A stretch of 64,000 nucleotides of DNA, taken from CBDBCU01 sp965243185 (lineage in GTDB: Bacteria; Chloroflexota; Dehalococcoidia; Lucifugimonadales; UBA3495). Position numbers and translations under genes: made by a program. Position 1 is the first letter of the stretch, and each line of letters begins with the position of its first letter. This document shows positions 7,902 to 15,363 of this stretch, in pieces. Where the stretch lies: assembly GCA_965243185.1 (NCBI GenBank), contig OZ251531.1, positions 2,294,001 to 2,358,000 on the forward strand, read 5' to 3'. The notes under the pieces were generated by a model. That model did no database searches and had not been told where the DNA came from. It saw only the letters and a program-made list of their open reading frames with translations.

Positions 7902-8741
7902 CTACTCCCCAGCTTCCGGGTAGGCGTGCGGCACGGTAGCCGCCGCCTTGCCCCGGGCCGGGCGGCGCGGCTTGGCGGTAATGTCCGCGACTGCCGCCGC
8001 TTGCTGTAATTGCTCCCGGGCCGGGCAGCCGTGGGCTACGATACATTCGTGGCACAATGGACGCTGCGCTTTGCAGACCCGCCGCCCGTGATTGATAAAG
8101 GCGGCGTGAAAGGGATAGACCTGCTCCGGGGCTACGGCGGCTTCGAGCAGGTCATGGGCCTTATCCGCCGTAACTTTCGGCCCAATCAACCCCAACCGCT
8201 GGCAAACCCGGTAAATATGTGTATCGATAGCCATCGCCGGCATTCCCAAGGAAAAGCTGAGGATGATGCCGGTGGACTTGGGGCCGATGCCCGGCAGCTG
8301 CCGCAGCCAGGCTTTGGCTTCCGGCAAGGGCATTTCCCGCAGAAAGGACAAATCCAGCGAACCGCCGTTCAGCTCCAGAACTTTGGTCAGCACTTCCTTG
8401 ATGCGGGGGGCTTTGACTTTAGCCAGCCCGCCGCGGCTGATGGCGGATTCAATGTCGGCGACCGGGGCGGCGGCCACGGCCGCCAAGTCGCCGAAACGCT
8501 GCATCAAACTGCGAAAGGCGCGCTCCGAATTGGTGTCGGAAGTGTGCTGGGACAGGATAGTAAAGGTCAGTTCGTGGATGGGGTCAAGACGCGGTTCCTG
8601 GGGAAAGGGACCGTAGGCGTCCGTCAGCAGCCCAATGGCATCGGGGATGGCAATGGAGGGCGGCGTCGGTTGGCGGCCGCTCTGGCGCCGCCGGGCCGGA
8701 GTTGCCGCTTTAGCTTTGCCGGTTACTGCTTTTGACGCCAT
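7902..8741 (-). CDS. nth: Endonuclease III (DNA glycosylase/AP lyase)
   Basis: The product is 279 residues. LTFTILSQHTSDTNSERAF opens the helical core. LRQLPGIGPKSTGIILSFS is the helix-hairpin-helix, with AIDTH carrying the catalytic Asp. VCKAQRPLCHECIVAHGC supplies the C-x6-C-x2-C-x5-C Fe-S cluster. Usual endonuclease III is about 210-220 residues; here a basic Ala/Pro-rich N-terminal extension of about 35 residues and a tail after the cluster add length. In E. coli Nth the HhH Lys (K120) performs catalysis; here Lys appears in GPKST. It excises oxidised pyrimidines. It lies 46 bp downstream of the PAC2 gene on the same strand. Confidence 0.88.
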   Translation of the reverse strand: MASKAVTGKAKAATPARRRQSGRQPTPPSIAIPDAIGLLTDAYGPFPQEPRLDPIHELTFTILSQHTSDTNSERAFRSLMQRFGDLAAVAAAPVADIESAISRGGLAKVKAPRIKEVLTKVLELNGGSLDLSFLREMPLPEAKAWLRQLPGIGPKSTGIILSFSLGMPAMAIDTHIYRVCQRLGLIGPKVTADKAHDLLEAAVAPEQVYPFHAAFINHGRRVCKAQRPLCHECIVAHGCPAREQLQQAAAVADITAKPRRPARGKAAATVPHAYPEAGE

Positions 8742-8787
8742 TATGCGGTCGGCGCCGGCCGGGTTACCTAACTACCCGGCGGCCAGG

Positions 8788-9666
8788 TTAGTTCGACGGC
8801 CCCGGGTTGCGCCGCTGCTCCGCGCGGAGAAACTGCTCCAATTCCCGCACCACTTCCGCCGGGTCGGGAATGCCGCGGTCGGTAGTGGCTTCGTCATAGC
8901 GGTCTTCGAGTTTCCGCACATACTCCGCCAACTGGTCATCCTGCCCCACCGCTTGGGTTACTTCCCGGTCAAAACTTTCCGCCGCTGCCCGCAATTCGCA
9001 CAAATCCGCCGGCAAGTCCAGCAGGCGGCTCAGTGTGCGGGCCAAGGTGTAGCTGACCCGATAGTTGGGCGCGGCGTGGAGATAATGCGGCGTATGTCCC
9101 CACAGGGATGAGTAGCTCATCCCTTGCTTGGTGCAGGTCTCCAGCACCGCCGTACTGATGCCGGTCGGCCCCTGGTAGTTGGAAGTGCCGATGCGGGCCG
9201 AGTCCAGGGCTTCCTGCAATTCCGGCCGGGTCGAGGAGCCGGTCAAGCGGATTTCCCGGGTGTGCGGCACGGCATCCAGCAGCGCGCCCACCTGAATGAC
9301 GGTTTTAACCCCCATTGCCCGGGCCAAGCCGGCAATGGTTTCCGAAAAGGTGCGCCACTTCAAGTTAGGCTCAATGCCCACGAAAAAGAGCGCGCCCTGA
9401 TCCCCGGCCGCCCACCAGGAAAATTCATTAGCCGGCCAGCGCACCCGCCGCCGGCCGTCCCGGGTGCGGCTGGAGCGCGGCCGTTCCTGGGTAAAATCGT
9501 AAAACTCCTCCGGGTCGATGGCGGCAAACTGAACCGCATCCAGCCGCCGCATCAAGTATTGGATGGCGGCGGTGGCGCTTTCCCCGGCGTCCGGCCAGCC
9601 GGCAAAAGCCATAATCAGCTGCTCAAACTGCCGGTCGGGTTTATCCTGGATGTGGATGTAGTTCAT
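8788..9666 (-). CDS. PAC2 family protein (proteasome assembly chaperone-like)
   Basis: The product is 292 residues. LIMAFAGWPDAGESATAAIQYL at the N-terminus, FFVGIEPNLKWRTFSETIAGLA, and TGISTAVLETCTKQGMSYSSLWGHTPHYLHAAPN match the PAC2/ATP-grasp-like family that occurs in bacteria without proteasomes. The C-terminal about 70 residues are charged and helical. The role in bacteria is unknown; membership is confident. Confidence 0.8.
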   Translation of the reverse strand: MNYIHIQDKPDRQFEQLIMAFAGWPDAGESATAAIQYLMRRLDAVQFAAIDPEEFYDFTQERPRSSRTRDGRRRVRWPANEFSWWAAGDQGALFFVGIEPNLKWRTFSETIAGLARAMGVKTVIQVGALLDAVPHTREIRLTGSSTRPELQEALDSARIGTSNYQGPTGISTAVLETCTKQGMSYSSLWGHTPHYLHAAPNYRVSYTLARTLSRLLDLPADLCELRAAAESFDREVTQAVGQDDQLAEYVRKLEDRYDEATTDRGIPDPAEVVRELEQFLRAEQRRNPGPSN

Positions 9667-9831
9667 TGCCCAGCCCTTACCCCCGATGGATTTGGGGTTA
9701 AGTGTAGCATTTTATTCAAGAATTAGATACTTGTTCACCCAATAGAAATCGGCATTCCCCCTTTCGGGAAAAGGACGGCAAGTAAGTCGCCAGGTATCTG
9801 CAATAGCCCTACCGATACGGGAGCGGCACAC

Positions 9832-9860
9832 TTTACCCAAGTAGGAGGTTACTGTATAAT
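9832..9860 (+). promoter_or_regulatory. Sigma70-type promoter upstream of the 9945 gene
   Basis: TTTACC (9832-9837) and a perfect TATAAT (9855-9860) are spaced by 17 bp. The only downstream gene on this strand is the glycosyltransferase-like gene at 9945. Confidence 0.55.
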
Positions 9861-9889
9861 CCTGAATTCCGGGCAATTTGATTTTTCAG

Positions 9890-9935
9890 CCGGCCCAAGT
9901 CAGGGAATTGGGGCGCAACGGGCGGGCCGGTTTTT
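9890..9935 (+). terminator. Leader hairpin followed by a T-run (terminator/attenuator-like)
   Basis: CCGGCCC (9890-9896) pairs with GGGCCGG (9924-9930) across a 27-nt loop, followed directly by TTTTTGTTTG. It lies between the TATAAT promoter and the ATG at 9945, with no upstream plus-strand gene to terminate. It could therefore attenuate the glycosyltransferase-like gene. The large loop makes this uncertain. Confidence 0.35.
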
Positions 9936-9944
9936 GTTTGATTT

Positions 9945-12743
9945 ATGGAAAGAGCTGATTACGCGGGAAGTTCGCCGCCGCCGCGGGCGGGATGGAGTCA
10001 GCGGATTCGCGGCGGCGGACGGAATAGAGCCGCCGCGGCTTTGCGGTGGGACGGACGGCACCCGGCGGCGCTGCCGCTGTTGCTGCTACTGGCGGCCTTG
10101 ACCACGGCTTTCCTTTTCGGCGGCGAGCGGGGACAGTTTTACCGGATGGGGCATCATAACTTCCTCTCCGGGCAGCATTTGGCGTTGGCGGCCAACCTGT
10201 CGCCGGCGCATAATTTTTTGCTCTTTGTGCGGCAATACCCGGGCAGCGACGACTCCTTGGCTTATACGCCTTACAGTCGTTTTCCAGTGGGGAGCTATGG
10301 GCTGGTCAAGCTGGCTTTGCTGCCCTTTCCCGATAATTTCCCGGCGCAAATATATGCGGCGCGGCTGCTGATGCTGGCTTTTTTCAGCGCGGCGGCGGCC
10401 TTGGCTTTTCTATCCCTTTACCGCTTGCTGGCCCACCGCTGGAGCGCATTGGCGGCTACGGCCTTGGCTTTTGCCTCCTATTACGGGCTGTATTACAACG
10501 ATATGGTGTCCAGCTATGGCGCCGGCTTGTTCGGAGTGCTGCTGACCTTTCACGGAATAGTCCTTTGGGAACAAGAAGGGCGGTTCCGGCAGCTGCTGGT
10601 CAAGGGGGGGATTGGTCTGCTGCTGGGCTGGCAAGGGATGGCATTATTGCTGGTATTCATCCTGCTGGGCTTGGCGCGAGTCGGGTATCGTTCTTACCGG
10701 ACATCTGTTGCGCCGGGGCCGGGATTTACGGCGGGACGGTTGGGTACGGCTGCCTGGGCACTGTTGTCCAGCCGCTATACAACCTTGGGGATAATCGCCC
10801 TGCTGGGCTGCGGACTGGTGATGGGGTTTAACATTGCCGGGGAGTATTTTGCGCTCAACGGAGCGAAAGGACTGACCGAACTGCCTTCCGTAGCCTCAAT
10901 GCTGAACCGGCTGCGGGCCGATGCCGAGGTTTATGCGGCGCAATCCCAGCTATTGGCGTGGCCGCCATTCCTGATGGGGCAACTCTCCCGTATCGGGGTG
11001 CTGTCCGTCCCCTTTCAGCTAGTCCAGTGGCTGGAGTGGGATTATGCGGCGGCGCTGCGCTACCCCTACGCGTTAGGATTTGTCCTGGGCGGCGGCGCCG
11101 TATTCGGCGGCAGCCTGCTGCTATTGGCTCTGGCCCGGGAGAAAATTCTGACCGCGGCTTTGCTGCTGAGCGGGTGGGCTTGGGTTTTGCCGGTGCGCGG
11201 GTCGGCCGGGATTCACGACTTTGAGTCGCTATTTCATATTGGGATACCGCTGGTATTTTTCGGGCTGGCGCTCCAGGGATTAAGTCGGTTGGGGAGCAGC
11301 CGCTACTTGGCGGCAGTGCCGCCGGCAGTTGCGCTGGCGGCCTTGTCCATATTCGGGCTTTCCGCTTACGAAATGGGGAAAGTGGGCGACGCGGGCGAGC
11401 GGGCGCAGCGGCAGCGGGAAATAGCCGCCGATTTGACGGTCATCCGGGCGGCAACCGCCGGCGGCGACCGCATCTTTATACCGGAATCGCGGGTGGAGTC
11501 GCCGTCAAACATTTTTGCCAAGAATTTTCACATGGCCGATTTCTACTTGTCGGGGCGGGTTCTGGATCATAAGCGCGGCAACCAGCATCCTGATTTTGCT
11601 TCCGACTATACGGTTTCCAGCCTGCCGGTGGCCGGGCCGGCCCTGTTGACCCCGGAAAATCGGTGGGTGTTTCTCTATCGCGGCAGCGACTATCCGGCCT
11701 TGGCCCGGGCGGTGCAAGAGCAAGGGGAGTTGATTATCCGCTCCGACTATGCGGTGTACCGACTGGGGAACCGGTTGGTGTATATTCAGGAGCCGTGCAA
11801 TATGGCGGAGACTAATCACAAGGTTTTTCTGCATATCGTGCCTTTCGAGCAGACGAACCTGCCCGAAAGCCGACAGGAGTTTGGGACGGACAATCGGGAT
11901 TTCCAGTTCCGGGACTACGGGTGGATCCGCGAAGGATTGTGCGTGGCGCTGCGCGACCTGCCGAAATATACCCTGGCGGGAATTAGAACCGGCCAGTCCG
12001 CTGCCGGGCAAGGCCGGATTTGGGAAGGGGAAGCAATTTTTGACCTGACCTCGGCTATTGAGGAACTGTTGCCGGCGGCGGAGTTGGTCGCCAACGCCGA
12101 GTGGGACCTTTACCGCAACGGAAATCGGCTGCTGTATGTTAAAGAGGGTTGCGCCGAAGCGGATACCACCGCCCGGTTTATGCTGCACATCTTTCCGGTG
12201 CGGACGCAGGATTTGCCGGAAAGCCGCCGGCAGCACGGTATGGATAACCGGGATTTCGCCTTTGCGTGGCGGGGCGCACGGGCCGGAGACCGCTGCCTGG
12301 CCATGGCTGAACTGCCGGAATATCCCATCCTCAGCTTTAATACCGGGCAGTTCAACGCTGACGGGACAATTTGGCTGGCCGAGGATATTGTGGACTTGAG
12401 CCATGTGGCGGCTAACTTGCTCCCGGGCGCGGAACTGGTTATCCGCGCCCAGTGGGAAGTGTATCGCAATGCGAACTGGCTGCTGTATGTTAAGGAAAGT
12501 TGCGCGGAAGGGGACACCATAGGCCGGTTTTTCCTGCATATTTTCCCGGAGCGGACGGCGGACTTGGCCGTAGAACGGCAGCAGTACGGGATGGATAATC
12601 TGGACTTCGATTTTGCCGAGCGGGGGGAACGGGTAGGGCAACGCTGTCTGGCGGTGGTAGAGCTGCCGGACTATGGAATAGCGGGCTTGGCGACGGGACA
12701 GTTCACCCCCGAGGGCAACTTGTGGACCGGGAGATTCCCCTAA
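9945..12743 (+). CDS. Large membrane glycosyltransferase-like protein with three C-terminal repeat domains
   Basis: The product is 932 residues. A Pro/Arg-rich cytosolic N-terminus precedes about 10-12 hydrophobic helices (residues about 45-490) laid out like lipid-linked-sugar GT-C transferases; the first large loop contains RMGHHNFLSG. From about 600 to the end are three tandem copies of a domain of about 115 residues. Their pattern is YRNGNRLLYVKEGC...F(M/F)LHI(F/V)P...LPESRR...G(M/T)DN(R/L)DF.F...G.RCLA...LP.Y....TGQ. The same domain occurs twice in the 23212-25611 product. The loops are probably extracytoplasmic. No ribosome site is obvious before the ATG. Substrate unknown. Confidence 0.7.
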   Translation: MERADYAGSSPPPRAGWSQRIRGGGRNRAAAALRWDGRHPAALPLLLLLAALTTAFLFGGERGQFYRMGHHNFLSGQHLALAANLSPAHNFLLFVRQYPGSDDSLAYTPYSRFPVGSYGLVKLALLPFPDNFPAQIYAARLLMLAFFSAAAALAFLSLYRLLAHRWSALAATALAFASYYGLYYNDMVSSYGAGLFGVLLTFHGIVLWEQEGRFRQLLVKGGIGLLLGWQGMALLLVFILLGLARVGYRSYRTSVAPGPGFTAGRLGTAAWALLSSRYTTLGIIALLGCGLVMGFNIAGEYFALNGAKGLTELPSVASMLNRLRADAEVYAAQSQLLAWPPFLMGQLSRIGVLSVPFQLVQWLEWDYAAALRYPYALGFVLGGGAVFGGSLLLLALAREKILTAALLLSGWAWVLPVRGSAGIHDFESLFHIGIPLVFFGLALQGLSRLGSSRYLAAVPPAVALAALSIFGLSAYEMGKVGDAGERAQRQREIAADLTVIRAATAGGDRIFIPESRVESPSNIFAKNFHMADFYLSGRVLDHKRGNQHPDFASDYTVSSLPVAGPALLTPENRWVFLYRGSDYPALARAVQEQGELIIRSDYAVYRLGNRLVYIQEPCNMAETNHKVFLHIVPFEQTNLPESRQEFGTDNRDFQFRDYGWIREGLCVALRDLPKYTLAGIRTGQSAAGQGRIWEGEAIFDLTSAIEELLPAAELVANAEWDLYRNGNRLLYVKEGCAEADTTARFMLHIFPVRTQDLPESRRQHGMDNRDFAFAWRGARAGDRCLAMAELPEYPILSFNTGQFNADGTIWLAEDIVDLSHVAANLLPGAELVIRAQWEVYRNANWLLYVKESCAEGDTIGRFFLHIFPERTADLAVERQQYGMDNLDFDFAERGERVGQRCLAVVELPDYGIAGLATGQFTPEGNLWTGRFP

Positions 12744-12842
12744 CGGTAGCGGGCAATTTGCTCCAAGTCTGCTCCGGGGTTATGCTGAGGAGCGGTCCGA
12801 CCGTCAAGCAAGCAGTCAAGCAAAAGGTTTGAGGAGGGCATT

Positions 12843-13277
12843 ATGAGCAAGGTTCTGGTGATTCAGGGGGCGGGGATGAATATGCGCGGCAAGACGCAGG
12901 TGGAGATTTTCGGCCCGCTGACTTTGACGGAGATTAACGAGCGGGTGGCCGGCTATGCGGCGGAGTTGGGGCTGGAAGTGGAGTTTGTGCATTCCAATGT
13001 GGAGGGGGAAGTCGCCAATGCTCTGTACGCCGGCTTTGAGGAGGGCGTGGCGGCGGCGGTGATTAACCCGGCGGGCTATACCACCCTGAACGGAGTGCTG
13101 CGGGCGGCCATCGCGCAGGTAGGGTTTCCGGTGATTGAGGTACACGCCTCGAACCCGACGGCCCGGGGCGCAGTATCGGCGGTGCAGCCGGTCTGCCGGG
13201 GTTCGGTGTACGGGTTCGGGGTCTATGGGTATTACCTGGCCCTGCGGGGGGTAAAGAGTTTGCTGGGTTCGGGGTAG
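12843..13277 (+). CDS. AroQ-like (type II 3-dehydroquinate dehydratase fold) protein with altered active site
   Basis: The product is 144 residues, the normal AroQ length, preceded by a strong GAGGAGG site. The fold is clear from LVIQGAGMNMRG, FVHSNVEGEVANAL, AVINPAGYT, VIEVHASNP and GFGVYGYYLAL. Several catalytic positions differ from true AroQ. The IYG tyrosine is Phe23, the preceding Arg is Lys17, the His of AYTH is Thr81, and NGPNLN is QGAGMN. Asn75, Glu99 and His101 remain. It probably does not dehydrate 3-dehydroquinate by the standard mechanism and may be a neofunctionalised relative. No other shikimate gene is near. Confidence 0.8.
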   Translation: MSKVLVIQGAGMNMRGKTQVEIFGPLTLTEINERVAGYAAELGLEVEFVHSNVEGEVANALYAGFEEGVAAAVINPAGYTTLNGVLRAAIAQVGFPVIEVHASNPTARGAVSAVQPVCRGSVYGFGVYGYYLALRGVKSLLGSG

Positions 13278-13287
13278 GCGGTTGGGA

Positions 13288-13388
13288 AAGCCGTCACTCC
13301 CGGGTTAAGGGAATCCGGAGGCTTCGGCACGGGTAGAATCTGCCCATGGTCGAACTTTCCGGATTCCCATTTTTACGGGAATAACGGT
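13288..13388. repeat. Inverted pair of REP-like hairpins (family A)
   Basis: ccgtcactcccggg...ggaatccgga near 13291-13319 and tccggattccca...acgggaataacgg near 13358-13387 are inverted copies of each other. They resemble a BIME-type pair. They lie between the convergent aroQ-like gene and the small minus-strand gene, where they could also act as a bidirectional terminator. Confidence 0.55.
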
Positions 13389-13412
13389 CAATGGCGGGAT
13401 GCCGGGCATTCT

Positions 13413-13604
13413 CTAGCCGCAGCGGAGGCAGCGGGGTTCGCTGAACACGGCGTCGTGAACCTCCGGGTTGGTCATCAGGTAATCCATAATTACCCGGAGG
13501 GCTTTGTCCGCGTCCGGCAAGCCGTATTTTTCGGCGGCGGATTGGACAAAAGCCATCTGGTCGGGATTCAGGTCGATTTGGTAGGTTTCCTTGTCGCCAG
13601 CCAT
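13413..13604 (-). CDS. Small conserved-looking hypothetical protein
   Basis: The product is 63 residues with a good AAGGAG site 8 nt before the ATG. The sequence TYQIDLNPDQMAFVQSAAEKYGLPDADKALRVIMDYL has the shape of a beta strand followed by two helices, as in ribbon-helix-helix DNA-binding proteins. It ends in RCLRCG, a possible metal-binding Cys pair. It lies 39 bp upstream of nothing on its own strand except the convergent repeat. Function not assigned. Confidence 0.6.
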   Translation of the reverse strand: MAGDKETYQIDLNPDQMAFVQSAAEKYGLPDADKALRVIMDYLMTNPEVHDAVFSEPRCLRCG

Positions 13605-13642
13605 CGTTGCTGCTCCTTTTGTTGGGGTTGGGGAAGGCTGCC

Positions 13643-14986
13643 TTATTTTACCGCGTGCAGGACGCCGTTGGAAGTGCGAATGTAGAGGATGCCGGCGGCG
13701 TAGGCCATGGGCTGATTGACCGGGGCGTTGAGGTCGAGCTGCCAGTGGATTTGCCCGGTGGCGGCGTCCAGGGCATAGAGGTAGCCGTTCTGGGTAGCGG
13801 CATAGACCCGCTTGCCGACAATCAAGGGCGGGGCGTAGAGGCCGCCGTCGAGTTGGGAACGGCGCAATTCCTTGCCGGTAAGAGCATCGAGGACATAGAG
13901 CCGCCCGCGCAAGTCGCCGAGGTACAAGCGGCCGGCACCGGCGGCCGGGGCGGCCACAATGCGGGAGTCCTCGCCATCCGGGTTGAAACGCCAGCGGCCG
14001 CCCTGCTGCGTTGCCGGGCGGGGAATGCCGGGGATTTTCCAGAGCCAGAGTTGGGCCCAGACCCGCTTGAACTGGTACTGACCGGGAATTTCCTTGGCCG
14101 TGGCGTCGAGGGCATAAAGCCGACCGCCGGCCGGGAAATAAACCAGGTTGTGGGCGATAACCGGGGCGGCGGTAGCAGATTTCGGGGTGCGGAAAGTCAA
14201 TCGGTTCTGGCCGGTACGGGCATCGAGAATATGGAATCGGCCGTTGCGGTCGCCCAAAGCCAGGATGCCGTCGTGGAGAGCGGGATGAATGCCGATGACG
14301 CCGGTAGCCGGGTAAGTCCAGATTGGTGCGCCAGTAGCGGCGTCAAGGGCGTATTGGTTGCCGTCCCAAGAACCGAAATAGACGATGCCTTGATGCACAA
14401 CCGGGGCGGCGGTGATGGCATCCTGAGCCTTGAAATGCCACAGGCTTTGCCCGGCAGCAGCATCCAAGGCGTGGAGGCGGTGGTCTTGCAGTCCGATATA
14501 GAGATAATCCCCGGCGGCGGCCAGAGAACCCTGCGCCGGGCCGGTGGTCGGTTGCTGCCAGATGGGGGCGCCGGTAGCGGCGTCCAGGGCGGAAACCTGA
14601 AAGTGGCCGCCGAGATAGACGCGCCCGTTGTGGACAATGGGGCCGGAACGGGTATTTTGCCCCAAGGGTACCGACCATAAGATTTGGCCGGTTAAGGGTT
14701 CTCCGGCGGCGTCCCGGGCCGGTACCGCTTTGGTTTGAGCCAAGTCGCCGCCGTCCATCGCCCACTGACCAGGCGCGGAATCGGAGGATAGCTGAGTAAC
14801 CGGCCGGTTAAAGAGCAAAACCCGGAAGTCCGGCAGAAAGGGATAGTTCAGCCAGAGGATAAAGGCCAAGAGCAGGAACAGAATGCCGCCGGCAATCAGG
14901 CGTTGGCGGGTAAAGAAGGGGCGTTCCCGGCGTCCCCGGGCCCATTGGGGCAAAGGCGCGGTAGGGGCCGGCGGCGTTTCATTCAT
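13643..14986 (-). CDS. Membrane-anchored PQQ-like beta-propeller protein
   Basis: The product is 447 residues from the ATG at 14986; an earlier ATG at 15172 would run through the tRNA gene. A cytosolic N-terminus of about 30 residues is followed by one membrane helix (LIAGGILFLLLAFILWL) and an extracytoplasmic domain. That domain has six or seven blades, each with the ALDAATGAPIW-type turn typical of PQQ/quinoprotein-like propellers (YALDAATGAPIW, LHALDAAAGQSLWHF, YVLDALTGKELRRS). No catalytic quinoprotein residues or haem motif are seen, so it is more likely a structural or BamB-like propeller than a dehydrogenase. It precedes the small gene at 13604. Confidence 0.75.
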   Translation of the reverse strand: MNETPPAPTAPLPQWARGRRERPFFTRQRLIAGGILFLLLAFILWLNYPFLPDFRVLLFNRPVTQLSSDSAPGQWAMDGGDLAQTKAVPARDAAGEPLTGQILWSVPLGQNTRSGPIVHNGRVYLGGHFQVSALDAATGAPIWQQPTTGPAQGSLAAAGDYLYIGLQDHRLHALDAAAGQSLWHFKAQDAITAAPVVHQGIVYFGSWDGNQYALDAATGAPIWTYPATGVIGIHPALHDGILALGDRNGRFHILDARTGQNRLTFRTPKSATAAPVIAHNLVYFPAGGRLYALDATAKEIPGQYQFKRVWAQLWLWKIPGIPRPATQQGGRWRFNPDGEDSRIVAAPAAGAGRLYLGDLRGRLYVLDALTGKELRRSQLDGGLYAPPLIVGKRVYAATQNGYLYALDAATGQIHWQLDLNAPVNQPMAYAAGILYIRTSNGVLHAVK

Positions 14987-15074
14987 CGGACGGGCGGGTT
15001 CAGAGCCGGCAACAAGTTCAGGAACGGCGGGGCCGGTTGAAAGCAAATCGCGGCGGGGGCGGAAAGGGTGAGGT

Positions 15075-15152
15075 TGGTACCCCGGATGGGCTTCGATCCC
15101 ATGATCTCCACCTTGAAAGGGTGGCGTCCTAACCTGGCTAGACGACCGGGGC
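15075..15152 (-). tRNA. tRNA-Glu (anticodon TTC)
   Basis: On the minus strand it folds as a cloverleaf. The acceptor is GCCCCGG with CCGGGGT. The D arm is GTCTAGCCAGGTTAGGAC. The anticodon stem CCACC/GGTGG holds loop CTTTCAA (anticodon TTC). The T stem ATGGG/CCCAT holds loop ATCGAAG. Discriminator A is followed by an encoded CCA (15075-15077). The first pair is G-U and the T loop starts with A instead of the usual T, both mildly unusual. The D-arm GTCTAG is typical of tRNA-Glu. Confidence 0.88.
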
Positions 15153-15254
15153 ACACTGATGGCATTATACAACGATTATCGGGATAAGGCAACTGCCTTT
15201 TGCGGCGGGTTTATGATCTTTCAATTTTCCGCGCCGGAGCAACCCCAAAAGTTG

Positions 15255-15346
15255 GGGAATTATATACCTTTTTACCCACCGGCTTTGTCCGGCTTGCTGT
15301 AAAAGCCAAACTTCAAGTTTGTTGGGTAAAATAGTATATAATTCCC
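15255..15346. repeat. Long AT-rich inverted repeat (possible MITE or bidirectional terminator)
   Basis: Arms of 24 bp (15255-15278 and 15323-15346; gggaattatatac... and ...gtatataattccc) match at about 22 positions around a 44-bp spacer. The spacer itself contains caaact-tca-agtttg. It is much richer in A/T than its surroundings and lies between the 3' end of the methyltransferase gene and the tRNA promoter region. No gene is seen in 15160-15363 otherwise. Confidence 0.5.
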
Positions 15347-15363
15347 TAATCCCAGCCAACCCC

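Noticed and set aside
9890..9930. Hairpin before the large GT gene considered as a known riboswitch
   Set aside because: No recognisable aptamer sequence; only a single stem with a large loop.
13643..15172. Longer 509-codon version of the propeller gene
   Set aside because: Its first codons run through the tRNA-Glu gene (15075-15152).
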